Source: Gammaproteobacteria bacterium
GTDB taxonomy: Bacteria > Pseudomonadota > Gammaproteobacteria > Steroidobacterales > Steroidobacteraceae
Reading direction: 5' to 3'
Assembly: GCA_028293765.1 (NCBI GenBank)
Contig: JAQGOG010000093.1
Span: 34,197 to 98,196, forward strand
Length of the DNA: 64,000 nt
The notes below the pieces were generated by a model. That model had not been told where the DNA came from. It saw nothing but the letters and a program-made list of their open reading frames with translations, and made no database searches. This document shows, in pieces, positions 34,422-42,482 of this stretch. Made by a program: the position numbers and the translations under genes. Positions within the stretch are counted from its first letter, which is position 1. Each line of letters opens with the position of its first letter.

Positions 34422-34486
34422 GGCGCATCAGGTGTTATGGCCCGGCCTATGGGAGCGCGGCCCCGATCGATTAAGGGACTTTCGGG

Positions 34487-34507
34487 GGGTGGCCCTCCCG
34501 GCCACCC
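34487..34507. terminator. Hairpin between convergent GT39 and M48 genes
   Basis: A perfect 8-bp stem (GGGTGGCC at 34487-34494, GGCCACCC at 34500-34507) with a 5-base loop lies in the 109-bp gap between the two convergent stops. It lacks a T tract but its place suggests a shared terminator. Confidence 0.5.
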
Positions 34508-34530
34508 GCGCACCGACGTGCTATTTGCGG

Positions 34531-35775
34531 CTAGGAAGCGGCGGCGCGGAGGCGGGTGATGCGTTCGAGGGCGGGCGGGTGTGAGTAGTGGAAGGCGGCG
34601 TAGACCGAGTCGGGGGTCAGGGTGCTGGCGTTGTCGCGGTAGAGCTTTACGAGAGCGGCGGCCAGTTCGGTGGCGCTTGCGTGTTGGGCGGCGAAGCCGT
34701 CGGCCTCGAATTCGTGGCGGCGCGACCAGAGTGAGCCGAGCGGTGTGGCGAAGAAAGTGAATACTGGCGCGGCGAGGATGAAGAGCAGCAGGGCCGCCTG
34801 TGTCGAGGGTAGCGGTACGCCGAGCGCGGCATAGAAGGCCGGCTGATTGGTTAGCCAACCGAGCAGGGCGAGCCCCACGAAAGTTGTGCCGATCGATACC
34901 AGGAGGCGCTTGCGCACGTGCTTGAGCTGGAAATGCCCCAGTTCGTGCGCCAGGACTGCCTCCACTTCCGGGTGTCCCAGGCGATCGAGCAACGTGTCGA
35001 AGAATACGATGCGCTTGTGACGGCCGATTCCGGTGAAGTAGGCATTACCGTGCGATGAGCGGCGCGAGTTGTCCACGACGAAAACGCCTTTCGAGGCGAA
35101 CCCACAGCGGGTGAGCAGAGCTTCGATCCGGCTCTTCAGGACTTCGTCCTGCAGCGGGGAGAACTTGTTGAACAAGGGCGCGATGAAGGCGGGGAATGCC
35201 CACGTCATGAAGAACATCATCGCGAGCCACAGCAGCCAGGCCCACACCCACCACAATTGGCCGGCGCGTTCCATCAGTGCCAACGTCGCGAGCAGGAGCG
35301 GAGTTCCGAGCAGCACGGCCAACAGCAGGCTTTTGGCGAGGTCGGCAAGAAATAGCCTTAGAGTCGTGCGGTTGAATCCGAAGCGCGTCTCGAGCCTGAA
35401 AGTGCTCCAGAGGGAGAGTGGTAGGTTGATGAGGCCTGTGATGCAGAACACGCTTGCGATGACCGCAGCGCCCAACCACGGTTGCGTCCAGCCGGTGTGA
35501 CGCCAAAGCGCGTCGATGGCGGCGATACCGCCGCCCACCGTGAGGCCGAGGGTGACCGCGGCATTGACGATCTCCCCGATGCGCCCGAAACGGGCTTTTG
35601 CGATCGTGTAGTCCGCGGCCTTCGCGTGCTCCTCGGCGGAAACAGTAGCTGCGAAAGGCTCCGGCACGCGATCGCGATGCGCGGCGACCGCCGCGATTTG
35701 CCGGTGGGAGAGCCACAGCTCGACCGCAGTGCTAGCGATGACCGCTGCAATGAATAGGAGGGTTAGCCAATGCAT
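34531..35775 (-). CDS. M48 family metallopeptidase, Ste24/CAAX-protease type
   Basis: The 414-residue zinc protease has several membrane helices and the M48 motif HELGH in VLAHELGHFQLKH (about 277), followed by a downstream Glu ligand in RRHEFEADGFAAQHA. The layout matches Ste24-type integral membrane peptidases rather than HtpX or the secreted BepA type. In bacteria the role is presumably membrane-protein quality control. It reads leftward and ends against the GT39 gene. Confidence 0.9.
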   Translation of the reverse strand: MHWLTLLFIAAVIASTAVELWLSHRQIAAVAAHRDRVPEPFAATVSAEEHAKAADYTIAKARFGRIGEIVNAAVTLGLTVGGGIAAIDALWRHTGWTQPWLGAAVIASVFCITGLINLPLSLWSTFRLETRFGFNRTTLRLFLADLAKSLLLAVLLGTPLLLATLALMERAGQLWWVWAWLLWLAMMFFMTWAFPAFIAPLFNKFSPLQDEVLKSRIEALLTRCGFASKGVFVVDNSRRSSHGNAYFTGIGRHKRIVFFDTLLDRLGHPEVEAVLAHELGHFQLKHVRKRLLVSIGTTFVGLALLGWLTNQPAFYAALGVPLPSTQAALLLFILAAPVFTFFATPLGSLWSRRHEFEADGFAAQHASATELAAALVKLYRDNASTLTPDSVYAAFHYSHPPALERITRLRAAAS

Positions 35776-35801
35776 GATGCTGGCGATGATGCAGGATCGG
35801 T

Positions 35802-35851
35802 CCGGCGGGGGAAAGACCGATCTCGCGCGTGACTGCAGTGACGTTCGCTAA
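35802..35851 (-). pseudogene. 3'-end remnant of a second CoA-transferase gene
   Basis: Read leftward, this segment repeats the end of the neighbouring CoA-transferase gene: both contain CGCGAGATCGG and an ensuing TTTCCCC stretch that encode REIGLSP in the intact copy. The remnant differs at several bases and lacks two bases relative to the intact gene, so its frame is broken. It lies about 100 bp beyond the intact gene end. It may derive from a tandem paralogue that was deleted. Confidence 0.5.
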
Positions 35852-35902
35852 GCAAGGCGTGGCGCAGGGTGCGAGGGGTCATTTGCGCGCTCGAGGACGG
35901 GA

Positions 35903-37078
35903 TCAGGCAGGCGGGGAAAGGCCGATCTCGCGCATGACTTCGGCGGTGTGCTCGCCGAGCCGGGGAGCTGGGCGCTGTAATGCGAGTTGCGCATTTGAGA
36001 ACACGATCGGTGTACGGACCGAAGGAATTTCGCCGCCGGGCGCATCGGGCGCCGGTAGGTTCACGCGCAACGCCCTGGCTTGGATCTGTGGATTGGCAAA
36101 CGCGTCGGCCACGGAGTTGATGGGCCCACAGGGGATGCCACGCGCTTCGAGGGCCACGAGCAATGCGGCGCGGGTGAACCTGCGAAGCGCGGCGCTGATT
36201 GCTTTGATCAGGGGCTCGCGATTTCCGACGCGATCGGCGTTCGTCAGGAAGCGCGGGTCCGTGGCCAACGCGGGCTCGCCGATGATTTCACAGAGGTGTC
36301 GAAAGTGCTGTTCGCTACCGACGGCGATGATTACGTGTCCGTCACTAACTTCAAACACCTGGTAGGGCACGATGTTCGGGTGAGCGTTGCCGAGGCGGCG
36401 CGGAACTTCACCCGAGGTGAGGTAGTTGAGCGCCTGGTTCGCCAGGACGGAGACCATCGTGTCGAGCAGCGCCATGTCGATGTGCTGACCTAGCCCCGTG
36501 CGCTCGCGCTGGGCGAGCGCGGCCTGAATGGCAATGACACCGTAGGTCCCGGTGAAGATATCGGCAAACGCGACGCCCATCTTCTGCGGCGGGCCATCAG
36601 GATCGCCTGTAAGGTCCATGATTCCGCTCATTCCCTGGATCATGATGTCATAGCCGGCGCGGCTGGCGTACGGTCCGTCCTGTCCGAAGCCGGTCACTGA
36701 GCAATACACGAGGCGTGGGTTCAGCGCATGCAGTGTGGCGAAGTCGAGTCCGTACTTGGCAAGCCCGCCCACTTTGAAGTTTTCGATCAGGACGTCCGAG
36801 CGCATGGCCAGTGCGCGCACGAACTCCTGCCCCGCGGGCTCCCGGAAATCCGTTACGACCGAGCGCTTGCCACGGTTACAGCAGTGAAAGTACGCAGCGT
36901 CCAGTTCCCCATCGCCACGACGAATGAATGGAGGGCCCCAACGGCGGGTCTCATCACCTTCGGGAGCTTCGACTTTCACGACATCCGCGCCGAGGTCCGC
37001 GAATGTCTGGCCGATCCACGGGCCTGCGAGAATGCGGGCGAGCTCGAGTACGCGCAATCCAGATAGCGGGGCATTCAT
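35903..37078 (-). CDS. CaiB/BaiF-type CoA transferase (class III)
   Basis: The 391-residue enzyme belongs to formyl-CoA/carnitine-type class III CoA transferases that swap CoA between carboxylic acids through an aspartyl-CoA thioester. Signature segments are LRVLELARILAGPWIGQTFA, DLGADVVKVE, GYDIMIQGMSGIM and MGVAFADIFTG, whose Asp fits the catalytic Asp. I begin at ATG 37078; the frame is open upstream but homology is not. It is the last gene of a leftward operon after an amidase and a D-threonine-aldolase-like enzyme. Substrate unknown. Confidence 0.88.
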   Translation of the reverse strand: MNAPLSGLRVLELARILAGPWIGQTFADLGADVVKVEAPEGDETRRWGPPFIRRGDGELDAAYFHCCNRGKRSVVTDFREPAGQEFVRALAMRSDVLIENFKVGGLAKYGLDFATLHALNPRLVYCSVTGFGQDGPYASRAGYDIMIQGMSGIMDLTGDPDGPPQKMGVAFADIFTGTYGVIAIQAALAQRERTGLGQHIDMALLDTMVSVLANQALNYLTSGEVPRRLGNAHPNIVPYQVFEVSDGHVIIAVGSEQHFRHLCEIIGEPALATDPRFLTNADRVGNREPLIKAISAALRRFTRAALLVALEARGIPCGPINSVADAFANPQIQARALRVNLPAPDAPGGEIPSVRTPIVFSNAQLALQRPAPRLGEHTAEVMREIGLSPPA

Positions 37079-37161
37079 GCACGAAATCCTACGCGAACAT
37101 CCCCGTCCCGTCTGGGTCCGGAAACGCACAGCGCATGGACGTCATAGGGTATGCGCAAAAA

Positions 37162-38517
37162 TTATCGGCGCTCGCAAACGACGCCTTCCGCCGCAGCCGC
37201 GCAGCGGAACAGCTGGCGGTCAAGGCCGCCGCGGCAGGCTAACATGAGGCCGGTGGGTGGTTCGCCGGAATCGTGGTTGGGAATGGAGATCGCACAGCCG
37301 TCCAGCAGATTCACGACGGCGGGGTTGCGCAGCACGAGGCCGTTCACTTTGAAAAATGCTTCATCTGTCTCCAAGTCGGCGATTCTCGGCGGGACGATAG
37401 GGACCGTTGGCATCAGCAGCGCATCGAAGCGCTCGATCCGCTTCTCGACCGCGGCGATATAAGACCTGCGGGCCGCGAGTAGGACGAGGTAGTCCACGGC
37501 GCTCTGAGTGGCGCCGCGTTGGATACGTGTCAGGACACGCGGATCGTACTCTGCCGCGTGCGCTTCGAGCAGGCCGCGATGCCAGGTAAAGCTCTCCGCC
37601 GCGGCGAGTCCGCCCTTTGCGTTGATAGAAGGGATGTCGGCCAACTCGGGAATGTCGATCTCTTCGATGCGGGCGCCGGCCGCGGAGATTCGGGACAGCG
37701 AACGCTCGAAATGGCCGGCGACGTCCCGGTCCATGTCATCGAGTACGAAGGTTCGCGGCACGGCAAAACGCTGGCCCGACAATGAGCGATCGGTCAGATC
37801 CGGCGGCGTCTCATTCGCCAGCAGCGCATCGAGAGCCGCGCAGCAGTCGACGGAGTGACCGATGGGTCCGATGGAATCGAGACTGGGCGACAGCGGCACC
37901 GCGCCCGTTTGCGCCACACGGCGGGCCGTAGGCTTGTAGCCGACGAGGCCCGTGAAGGCCGCGGGGATCCTGCAGGAACCGCCTGTGTCGGTTCCGATCG
38001 CGGCATGCGCCATTCCATCGACGACCGAGATCGCTGCTCCGGAGGATGAGCCTCCGGGAATACGCCCCGCGGCACGCTCCCATGGGTTGCGGGGAGTCCC
38101 GTAGTGAGGGTTGAGACCGAGACCGGAAAAGGCGAACTCACTCATGTTCGTGCGGCCGATCAAGACGAAGCCGGCCCGCCGCAATCGCGCGACGCTTACA
38201 GCGTCCTCCGACGCAGGCGCGCGGTTCGCGAGCACGGTCGATCCGGCTCGCGTGACCTGCCCGGCGATGTCAAAGAGATCCTTTATCGAGATCGGGATAC
38301 CCGCATAGGGCGAGGGCGCCGCACCGCTCGACCTCAACAGGTCCATCGCGTCGGCCTGAGCGAGTGCTGCCTCTCTGTCGAAATGCAGAAAGGTCGTGCG
38401 TCCCTCACCGGCGGGATCCTCGATCCTTGCCAGACATGCTTCCAATAGCGAGCGGCTGGAGGTGCGTCCGGCAGCGAGGTCTGTCGACAGCTTGGCCAGT
38501 GTGGGAGCGGTCGTCAT
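37162..38517 (-). CDS. Amidase signature family enzyme
   Basis: The 451-residue hydrolase shows the Ser-cisSer-Lys amidase triad: Lys in ISIKDLFDIAG (about 78), the Gly/Ser-rich GGSSSGAAIS (about 150-159) and the nucleophile region GTDTGGSCRIPAAF (about 172). It would cleave linear amides, such as aryl or aliphatic amides, or act on ureas or carbamates. The start is ATG 38517, overlapping the stop of the upstream aldolase-like gene by one base, so translation is coupled. Confidence 0.9.
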   Translation of the reverse strand: MTTAPTLAKLSTDLAAGRTSSRSLLEACLARIEDPAGEGRTTFLHFDREAALAQADAMDLLRSSGAAPSPYAGIPISIKDLFDIAGQVTRAGSTVLANRAPASEDAVSVARLRRAGFVLIGRTNMSEFAFSGLGLNPHYGTPRNPWERAAGRIPGGSSSGAAISVVDGMAHAAIGTDTGGSCRIPAAFTGLVGYKPTARRVAQTGAVPLSPSLDSIGPIGHSVDCCAALDALLANETPPDLTDRSLSGQRFAVPRTFVLDDMDRDVAGHFERSLSRISAAGARIEEIDIPELADIPSINAKGGLAAAESFTWHRGLLEAHAAEYDPRVLTRIQRGATQSAVDYLVLLAARRSYIAAVEKRIERFDALLMPTVPIVPPRIADLETDEAFFKVNGLVLRNPAVVNLLDGCAISIPNHDSGEPPTGLMLACRGGLDRQLFRCAAAAEGVVCERR

Positions 38518-39653
38518 CAAAAACCCGGTCCGCGTGCCGTAATCGGCCAAAGTGTCTCGACACGATCGCCGCGAATTCCAACGTACCAGTCGTGCAGATT
38601 CACGGTGGGATCGCAGTGTCCGGGAACCAGCCGCAACTGGTCTCCCAGCCGGATCGATCGCGCGGCCGTCGCCAGATTCAACGTCCCGTGCTCATCCGAA
38701 GCGCCGACGTACTCGGCCGCCTCGATTCCCCAAACCGTGGGCAGCCCCGAATCGACACTCAAAGCCTTCATGCCGGCGTCCACCACTGCTCTTTGCTCCG
38801 CGGCCCGGCTCATCACCGTCGTGTAAACAAACAGGCTGTGCTGGAATTCCGCGAACGGGCTGCCATCATCCGACCGGTTACGGGCGTAGCTCGCGTCCAT
38901 GAAGAGGTAGCTGCCGGCCTGCAGCTCGTTGTAGACGCCACTGGCCGCTTCCAACGGATAGGTGCCAGTCCCGGCGCCGCTGATGACCCGGCACTGAATA
39001 CCGTGATGGTGCAGCAGGTCTCGCGTTTGTCTGGCTCGAAGAACCGCGCCGTCGATGGCGGCGCGCCGCTGCTCGCCGGAGCGCAGGTGCTGCGCCGAGC
39101 CGTGGTAGGCCTGAAGCCCGCGAAAGCGCAGCCCGGCAGCACCGGTAATGTGACGGGCCAGCTCGAGAGCCGGCTCCCCGGGAGAGACGCCACATCGATT
39201 GGCGCCGACGTCGATCTCCACGAGCACGTCCAGCGTCACTTTCTCGGCTTGCGCGGCTTCGCTCAGGGCGGCGACATTTTCGCGATCATCCACGCAGACG
39301 GCGATCCGGGCGCGATGCGCGAGCGCTGCGAGCCGCGCGATCTTCTGGCGCCCTACGATCTCATTGCTGATCAGCACGTCGCCCACGCCGCCATCAACCA
39401 TGGCGGCGGCCTCGCTGACCTTTTGGCAGCACACGCCGACTGCCCCTGAGGCAATCTGTTGTAGGGCGATAGCGGGTGACTTATGCGTCTTGGCGTGGGG
39501 TCGGAGCGCCACTCCGGCGTGGGCGGCGTGCTGCGCCAGCCGCTGCAGGTTGCGCTCAAAAGCATCGAGGTCCACGAGCAATGCGGGCGTGTCCACTTCG
39601 TGCAGGGGCATGCCGATTTCGGCAGGCGGGCGGCTGGATTGCATTGACCTCAT
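38517..39653 (-). CDS. DSD1-family PLP enzyme (D-threonine / D-3-hydroxyaspartate aldolase-like)
   Basis: The 378-residue enzyme has an alanine-racemase-type PLP barrel with the Schiff-base Lys in RPHAKTHKS (about 52-60), followed by a C-terminal beta domain bearing the metal site HCDPTVNLHD. That combination marks D-threonine aldolases, D-serine dehydratases and D-3-hydroxyaspartate aldolases, which act on D-beta-hydroxy amino acids using PLP and Mn2+ or Zn2+. It is the first gene of a three-gene leftward operon with amidase and CoA transferase, suggesting a small catabolic route. Confidence 0.88.
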   Translation of the reverse strand: MRSMQSSRPPAEIGMPLHEVDTPALLVDLDAFERNLQRLAQHAAHAGVALRPHAKTHKSPAIALQQIASGAVGVCCQKVSEAAAMVDGGVGDVLISNEIVGRQKIARLAALAHRARIAVCVDDRENVAALSEAAQAEKVTLDVLVEIDVGANRCGVSPGEPALELARHITGAAGLRFRGLQAYHGSAQHLRSGEQRRAAIDGAVLRARQTRDLLHHHGIQCRVISGAGTGTYPLEAASGVYNELQAGSYLFMDASYARNRSDDGSPFAEFQHSLFVYTTVMSRAAEQRAVVDAGMKALSVDSGLPTVWGIEAAEYVGASDEHGTLNLATAARSIRLGDQLRLVPGHCDPTVNLHDWYVGIRGDRVETLWPITARGPGF

Positions 39654-39783
39654 CCTGTTTTTGCAACGCTACACCAAATTGCGGAGCCCCGCCTAGCCGA
39701 GACCCTCTACCGATTGTTCCGGCGTGGAATGCATCGCGGGCGCTAAACTGCTGGCCGACCTTATTCGCGCGGGAGCTTCTGCT

Positions 39784-40593
39784 GTGGGATGGAACGCCAG
39801 GTTGATCATTTCGATTTGTGTTGGGCTGGGTGGGGCCAATGCGCTTGCCCAGCCAGGCGAGCCGTCCGTGTATATGGCGAGAGTGGTCTCTGTAAGCCCG
39901 CAGGCGCGGGATGCCTATGTGGACTGCCTGCAGCGTACGGAACTGCCACGGCTGCGCGCGTTGAAGGAGCAGGGAGTGCTACTGGAGCACAGCGTCTTCG
40001 AAACCACTTCCGTACACATTACCGAGCCAGGGGTCCCCGCCTGGAATTTCCTCTTCCTGGATCGCATTCTGCAGAAGGCCACCCGCAGCCAGACCGTGCG
40101 GGAGATCGTCGGGCCCTGTAACGCGGGCGGCGTCGAGGTTCGCCGCATCGAGACGCTTCGCGCGACTCCCGACTTCTACCCGCCGAAGACCGGTCCGCAG
40201 GCCGAGCATCTCGCGCCGACTGCGCAGTTCGTCGTCGAGTTCATTGATGTGCAGGAAAAGCCGACTGCCAAGCGCGACTACCGTGAGGCAATGCGGACCA
40301 CTGTCGGGCCCGCAATCGGACGACTCGTGGGCGAGGGCGTTTTCTACAATCTCAGCTCGTTCGAAACGGCTTCGGTCGAGTACACGCAGCCGGGGATGGC
40401 GCATTGGAATGCGATTCACGTGCGGGGCTATTTTCCTGACAAAGGACCGAACCCGCCGGAGGTGGACACGGCCATGAGGCAGGTGCATCCGCAAAGCGGC
40501 GGTTCCACGGAAGTGTTCGCCCGTCTGGATGCGGTCCGGACGAAGACTCGCGAGGACTACGCGCGCCAGTTACATGAGCTCGACGTGCACTGA
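39784..40593 (+). CDS. Secreted protein with internally duplicated domain, function unknown
   Basis: I do not recognise a family. From GTG 39784 (GGGAG at 39771-39775) the 269-residue product starts with a signal peptide (LIISICVGLGGANALA). Two similar halves follow: about 27-130 (DAYVDCLQRTELPRLRALKE, then VFETTSVHITEPGVPAWN) and about 160-255 (DYREAMRTTVGPAIGRLVGE, then SFETASVEYTQPGMAHWN). The shared pattern SFET-S-V-x-T-x-P-G-x-x-x-W-N shows an internal duplication. The open frame extends back to 39724 without a signal sequence, so I prefer the later start. Confidence 0.65.
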   Translation: MGWNARLIISICVGLGGANALAQPGEPSVYMARVVSVSPQARDAYVDCLQRTELPRLRALKEQGVLLEHSVFETTSVHITEPGVPAWNFLFLDRILQKATRSQTVREIVGPCNAGGVEVRRIETLRATPDFYPPKTGPQAEHLAPTAQFVVEFIDVQEKPTAKRDYREAMRTTVGPAIGRLVGEGVFYNLSSFETASVEYTQPGMAHWNAIHVRGYFPDKGPNPPEVDTAMRQVHPQSGGSTEVFARLDAVRTKTREDYARQLHELDVH

Positions 40594-40633
40594 GCGTCAC
40601 CTGACGGGGGAGTGGATTGGCAGGCCGGGTGAA

Positions 40634-40651
40634 CGCATTAACGTTAACGCG
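40634..40651. promoter_or_regulatory. 18-bp near-perfect palindrome upstream of the cytochrome operon
   Basis: CGCATTAACGTTAACGCG has a perfect 10-bp palindromic core (TTAACGTTAA) and pairs over 18 bp with one mismatched pair. It lies 73 bp before the earliest start of the cytochrome c gene, in a 130-bp gap, a natural place for a dimeric repressor or activator site. Confidence 0.5.
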
Positions 40652-40723
40652 GTCGCCACATAACAGTAAATTACGTGCCGGGGCCTCTCGATGTCGCCCA
40701 AGGTAGCCCCTCGCTGAAACCCG

Positions 40724-41590
40724 TTGCCCCCGCAGTGTGTCGAATCCGGTGAATGTCGCTTGAGCGAAGATCAGGTAACCGGGAAGCGGAATCCCCAGGG
40801 ACGGCGGTCTCGAGTCGCGCGGGGATTTGCGATCGCGGCCGTCGTTCTTGCCATATTCGCCGTTGGCGGCGTCCTGATCGCGCACGGTAGCGCCGAGCGC
40901 GCGGGCCTTCTCATGGCTTCCGCGGACAGCATCCCGGGAAACGCCGATCTGATGAGCTTCGCGATGCCGCGTGGGGCGTCGGCGTATTCCAAGCACTGTG
41001 CCTCCTGCCATGGCGCGCAGTTGCAAGGAGATCCGGTGAGGGCCATCCCCAACCTCGCCGACGCCGACTGGCTTTACGGCAGCGGGCGGGTTAGCGAGAT
41101 CGAGCGGGTGGTCCTGTACGGTATTCGCTCGGGCAATTCCAAGGGCTGGGATCTGGCCCACATGCCGGCCTTTGCCACACCTCACCCGTACGACCTGTAC
41201 GCGATGGCGCCGCTCACACCCGGCGATATCGAGGACGTGACGTCCTATCTGCTCGCATTTCGCCATCCGCAGGCCGACGAGACCGCGGTAGAGCGCGGTG
41301 GGCGGATTTTTCACGATGCGAACCAAGGTGTTTGCAGTGACTGTCACGGCTTCGACGCCAAGGGCGATTCAGCGATCGGTGCGCCGGATCTGACGGATGG
41401 CGTCTGGCTGCGCGGTGACGGCTCGCGCCAGAGCATCGAAGACTCCATTGCCCATGGCCTTGCCGGCCGCTGCCCGGCCTGGATTACTGTGCTCTCGCCG
41501 GTGACCATTCGGGCGCTGGCGGTCTATGTCCATTCCGCTTCTACAAGAGCCAGCGCCCGGACGCTGAGCGCCGGGGGAAAACGTGAGTGA
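40724..41590 (+). CDS. Membrane-anchored dihaem cytochrome c (CcoP-like)
   Basis: The 288-residue protein has a single membrane helix near residues 33-52 and two class I cytochrome c modules with haem-binding CASCH (about 92-96) and CSDCH (about 206-210), with Met ligands probably in LAHMPAFA and a Cys/Trp-rich tail. The layout resembles the CcoP subunit of cbb3 oxidase, but no ccoNO genes are near. It overlaps the PpiC gene by 8 bases. TTG starts at 40724 or 40760 are both possible. Confidence 0.85.
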   Translation: MPPQCVESGECRLSEDQVTGKRNPQGRRSRVARGFAIAAVVLAIFAVGGVLIAHGSAERAGLLMASADSIPGNADLMSFAMPRGASAYSKHCASCHGAQLQGDPVRAIPNLADADWLYGSGRVSEIERVVLYGIRSGNSKGWDLAHMPAFATPHPYDLYAMAPLTPGDIEDVTSYLLAFRHPQADETAVERGGRIFHDANQGVCSDCHGFDAKGDSAIGAPDLTDGVWLRGDGSRQSIEDSIAHGLAGRCPAWITVLSPVTIRALAVYVHSASTRASARTLSAGGKRE

Positions 41591-42482
41591 TGTGGGAGTG
41601 AATGCCACGCGTTCCATGGTCCTGTGCGGGATCGGCGCGGTGGCAGGGCTCGCGATAGCGGGAGTCGGTCTCTTTTCCGCGCGCGGCACGGCCACGCACA
41701 GCGTGCCGCCGGAGGACGTCGCTCTCGTGAACCAACGGCCCATATTGCGCAGCGATTTCGTAACCCAGCTGGAAAGCGAAACCGGGGAAACGTTCGACCA
41801 GTCGACCCGGGCCGAGAAGCTCAAGGTCCTCGAGGAGATGGTGCGCGAGGAGTTACTCGTGCAGCGTGGCCTGGAGTTGGATTTCGCCGAGACGGATCAA
41901 TCCACGCGTAACGCGCTGTCGACCGCCATGAGCCAGCAGGTGCTCGCCGAGGCCACCACGAGCCAACCCAGCGAGCAACAGTTGCAGCAGTTCTTTGATC
42001 AGAACCCGGCACGTTACGCCACCGACGGCATTCTAACCGTACGTCACCTGGTCATCCCGTTAAGGGGCGGCAGCGCGACCGGGCAGCAGATGGTAAAGGC
42101 GCATGAGGCGGTAACGGCGTTGCGCACGGATACGCCGGCCGAGGCAGTAGTCGCGCGCTATGGACTGACAGAGCCGCGCAACGACGGCGATGAATTCTAC
42201 TTCGCTGCCAGGATCCATTTGGGCGACCCGCTGTTCGAGGCGGCACTGAAACTTAAGGAGGGCACCGTATCCGAGCCGTTGCTCGCGGCCGATGGCGTCC
42301 ATATCCTGAAAGTCATCAAGAACAAGGTGCCCGTGCCGCTCACATTCGATCGCGCCCGTCTGCAGGTCATGACGGACCTGAAGGATGCGCAGCAGACGCG
42401 CCTCATGCAGGCGACGCTGAAATTTCTTCGGGGCCGATCGAAAATTCTCGTCGCGACCGACTACGGTGACTACAAACCATGA
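41583..42482 (+). CDS. PpiC-type periplasmic peptidyl-prolyl isomerase
   Basis: The 299-residue protein has an N-terminal membrane anchor or signal (about 11-33), a SurA-like helical region (FVTQLESETGETFDQSTR, then VLEEMVREELLVQRGLEL) and a parvulin-like domain beginning at TDGILTVRHLVIP and ending at GVHILKVIK. It should assist folding of exported proteins. The start GTG 41583 lies inside the cytochrome gene and its stop overlaps the HupE start by 4 bases (ATGA), so the three products are made together. Confidence 0.85.
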   Translation: MSDVGVNATRSMVLCGIGAVAGLAIAGVGLFSARGTATHSVPPEDVALVNQRPILRSDFVTQLESETGETFDQSTRAEKLKVLEEMVREELLVQRGLELDFAETDQSTRNALSTAMSQQVLAEATTSQPSEQQLQQFFDQNPARYATDGILTVRHLVIPLRGGSATGQQMVKAHEAVTALRTDTPAEAVVARYGLTEPRNDGDEFYFAARIHLGDPLFEAALKLKEGTVSEPLLAADGVHILKVIKNKVPVPLTFDRARLQVMTDLKDAQQTRLMQATLKFLRGRSKILVATDYGDYKP

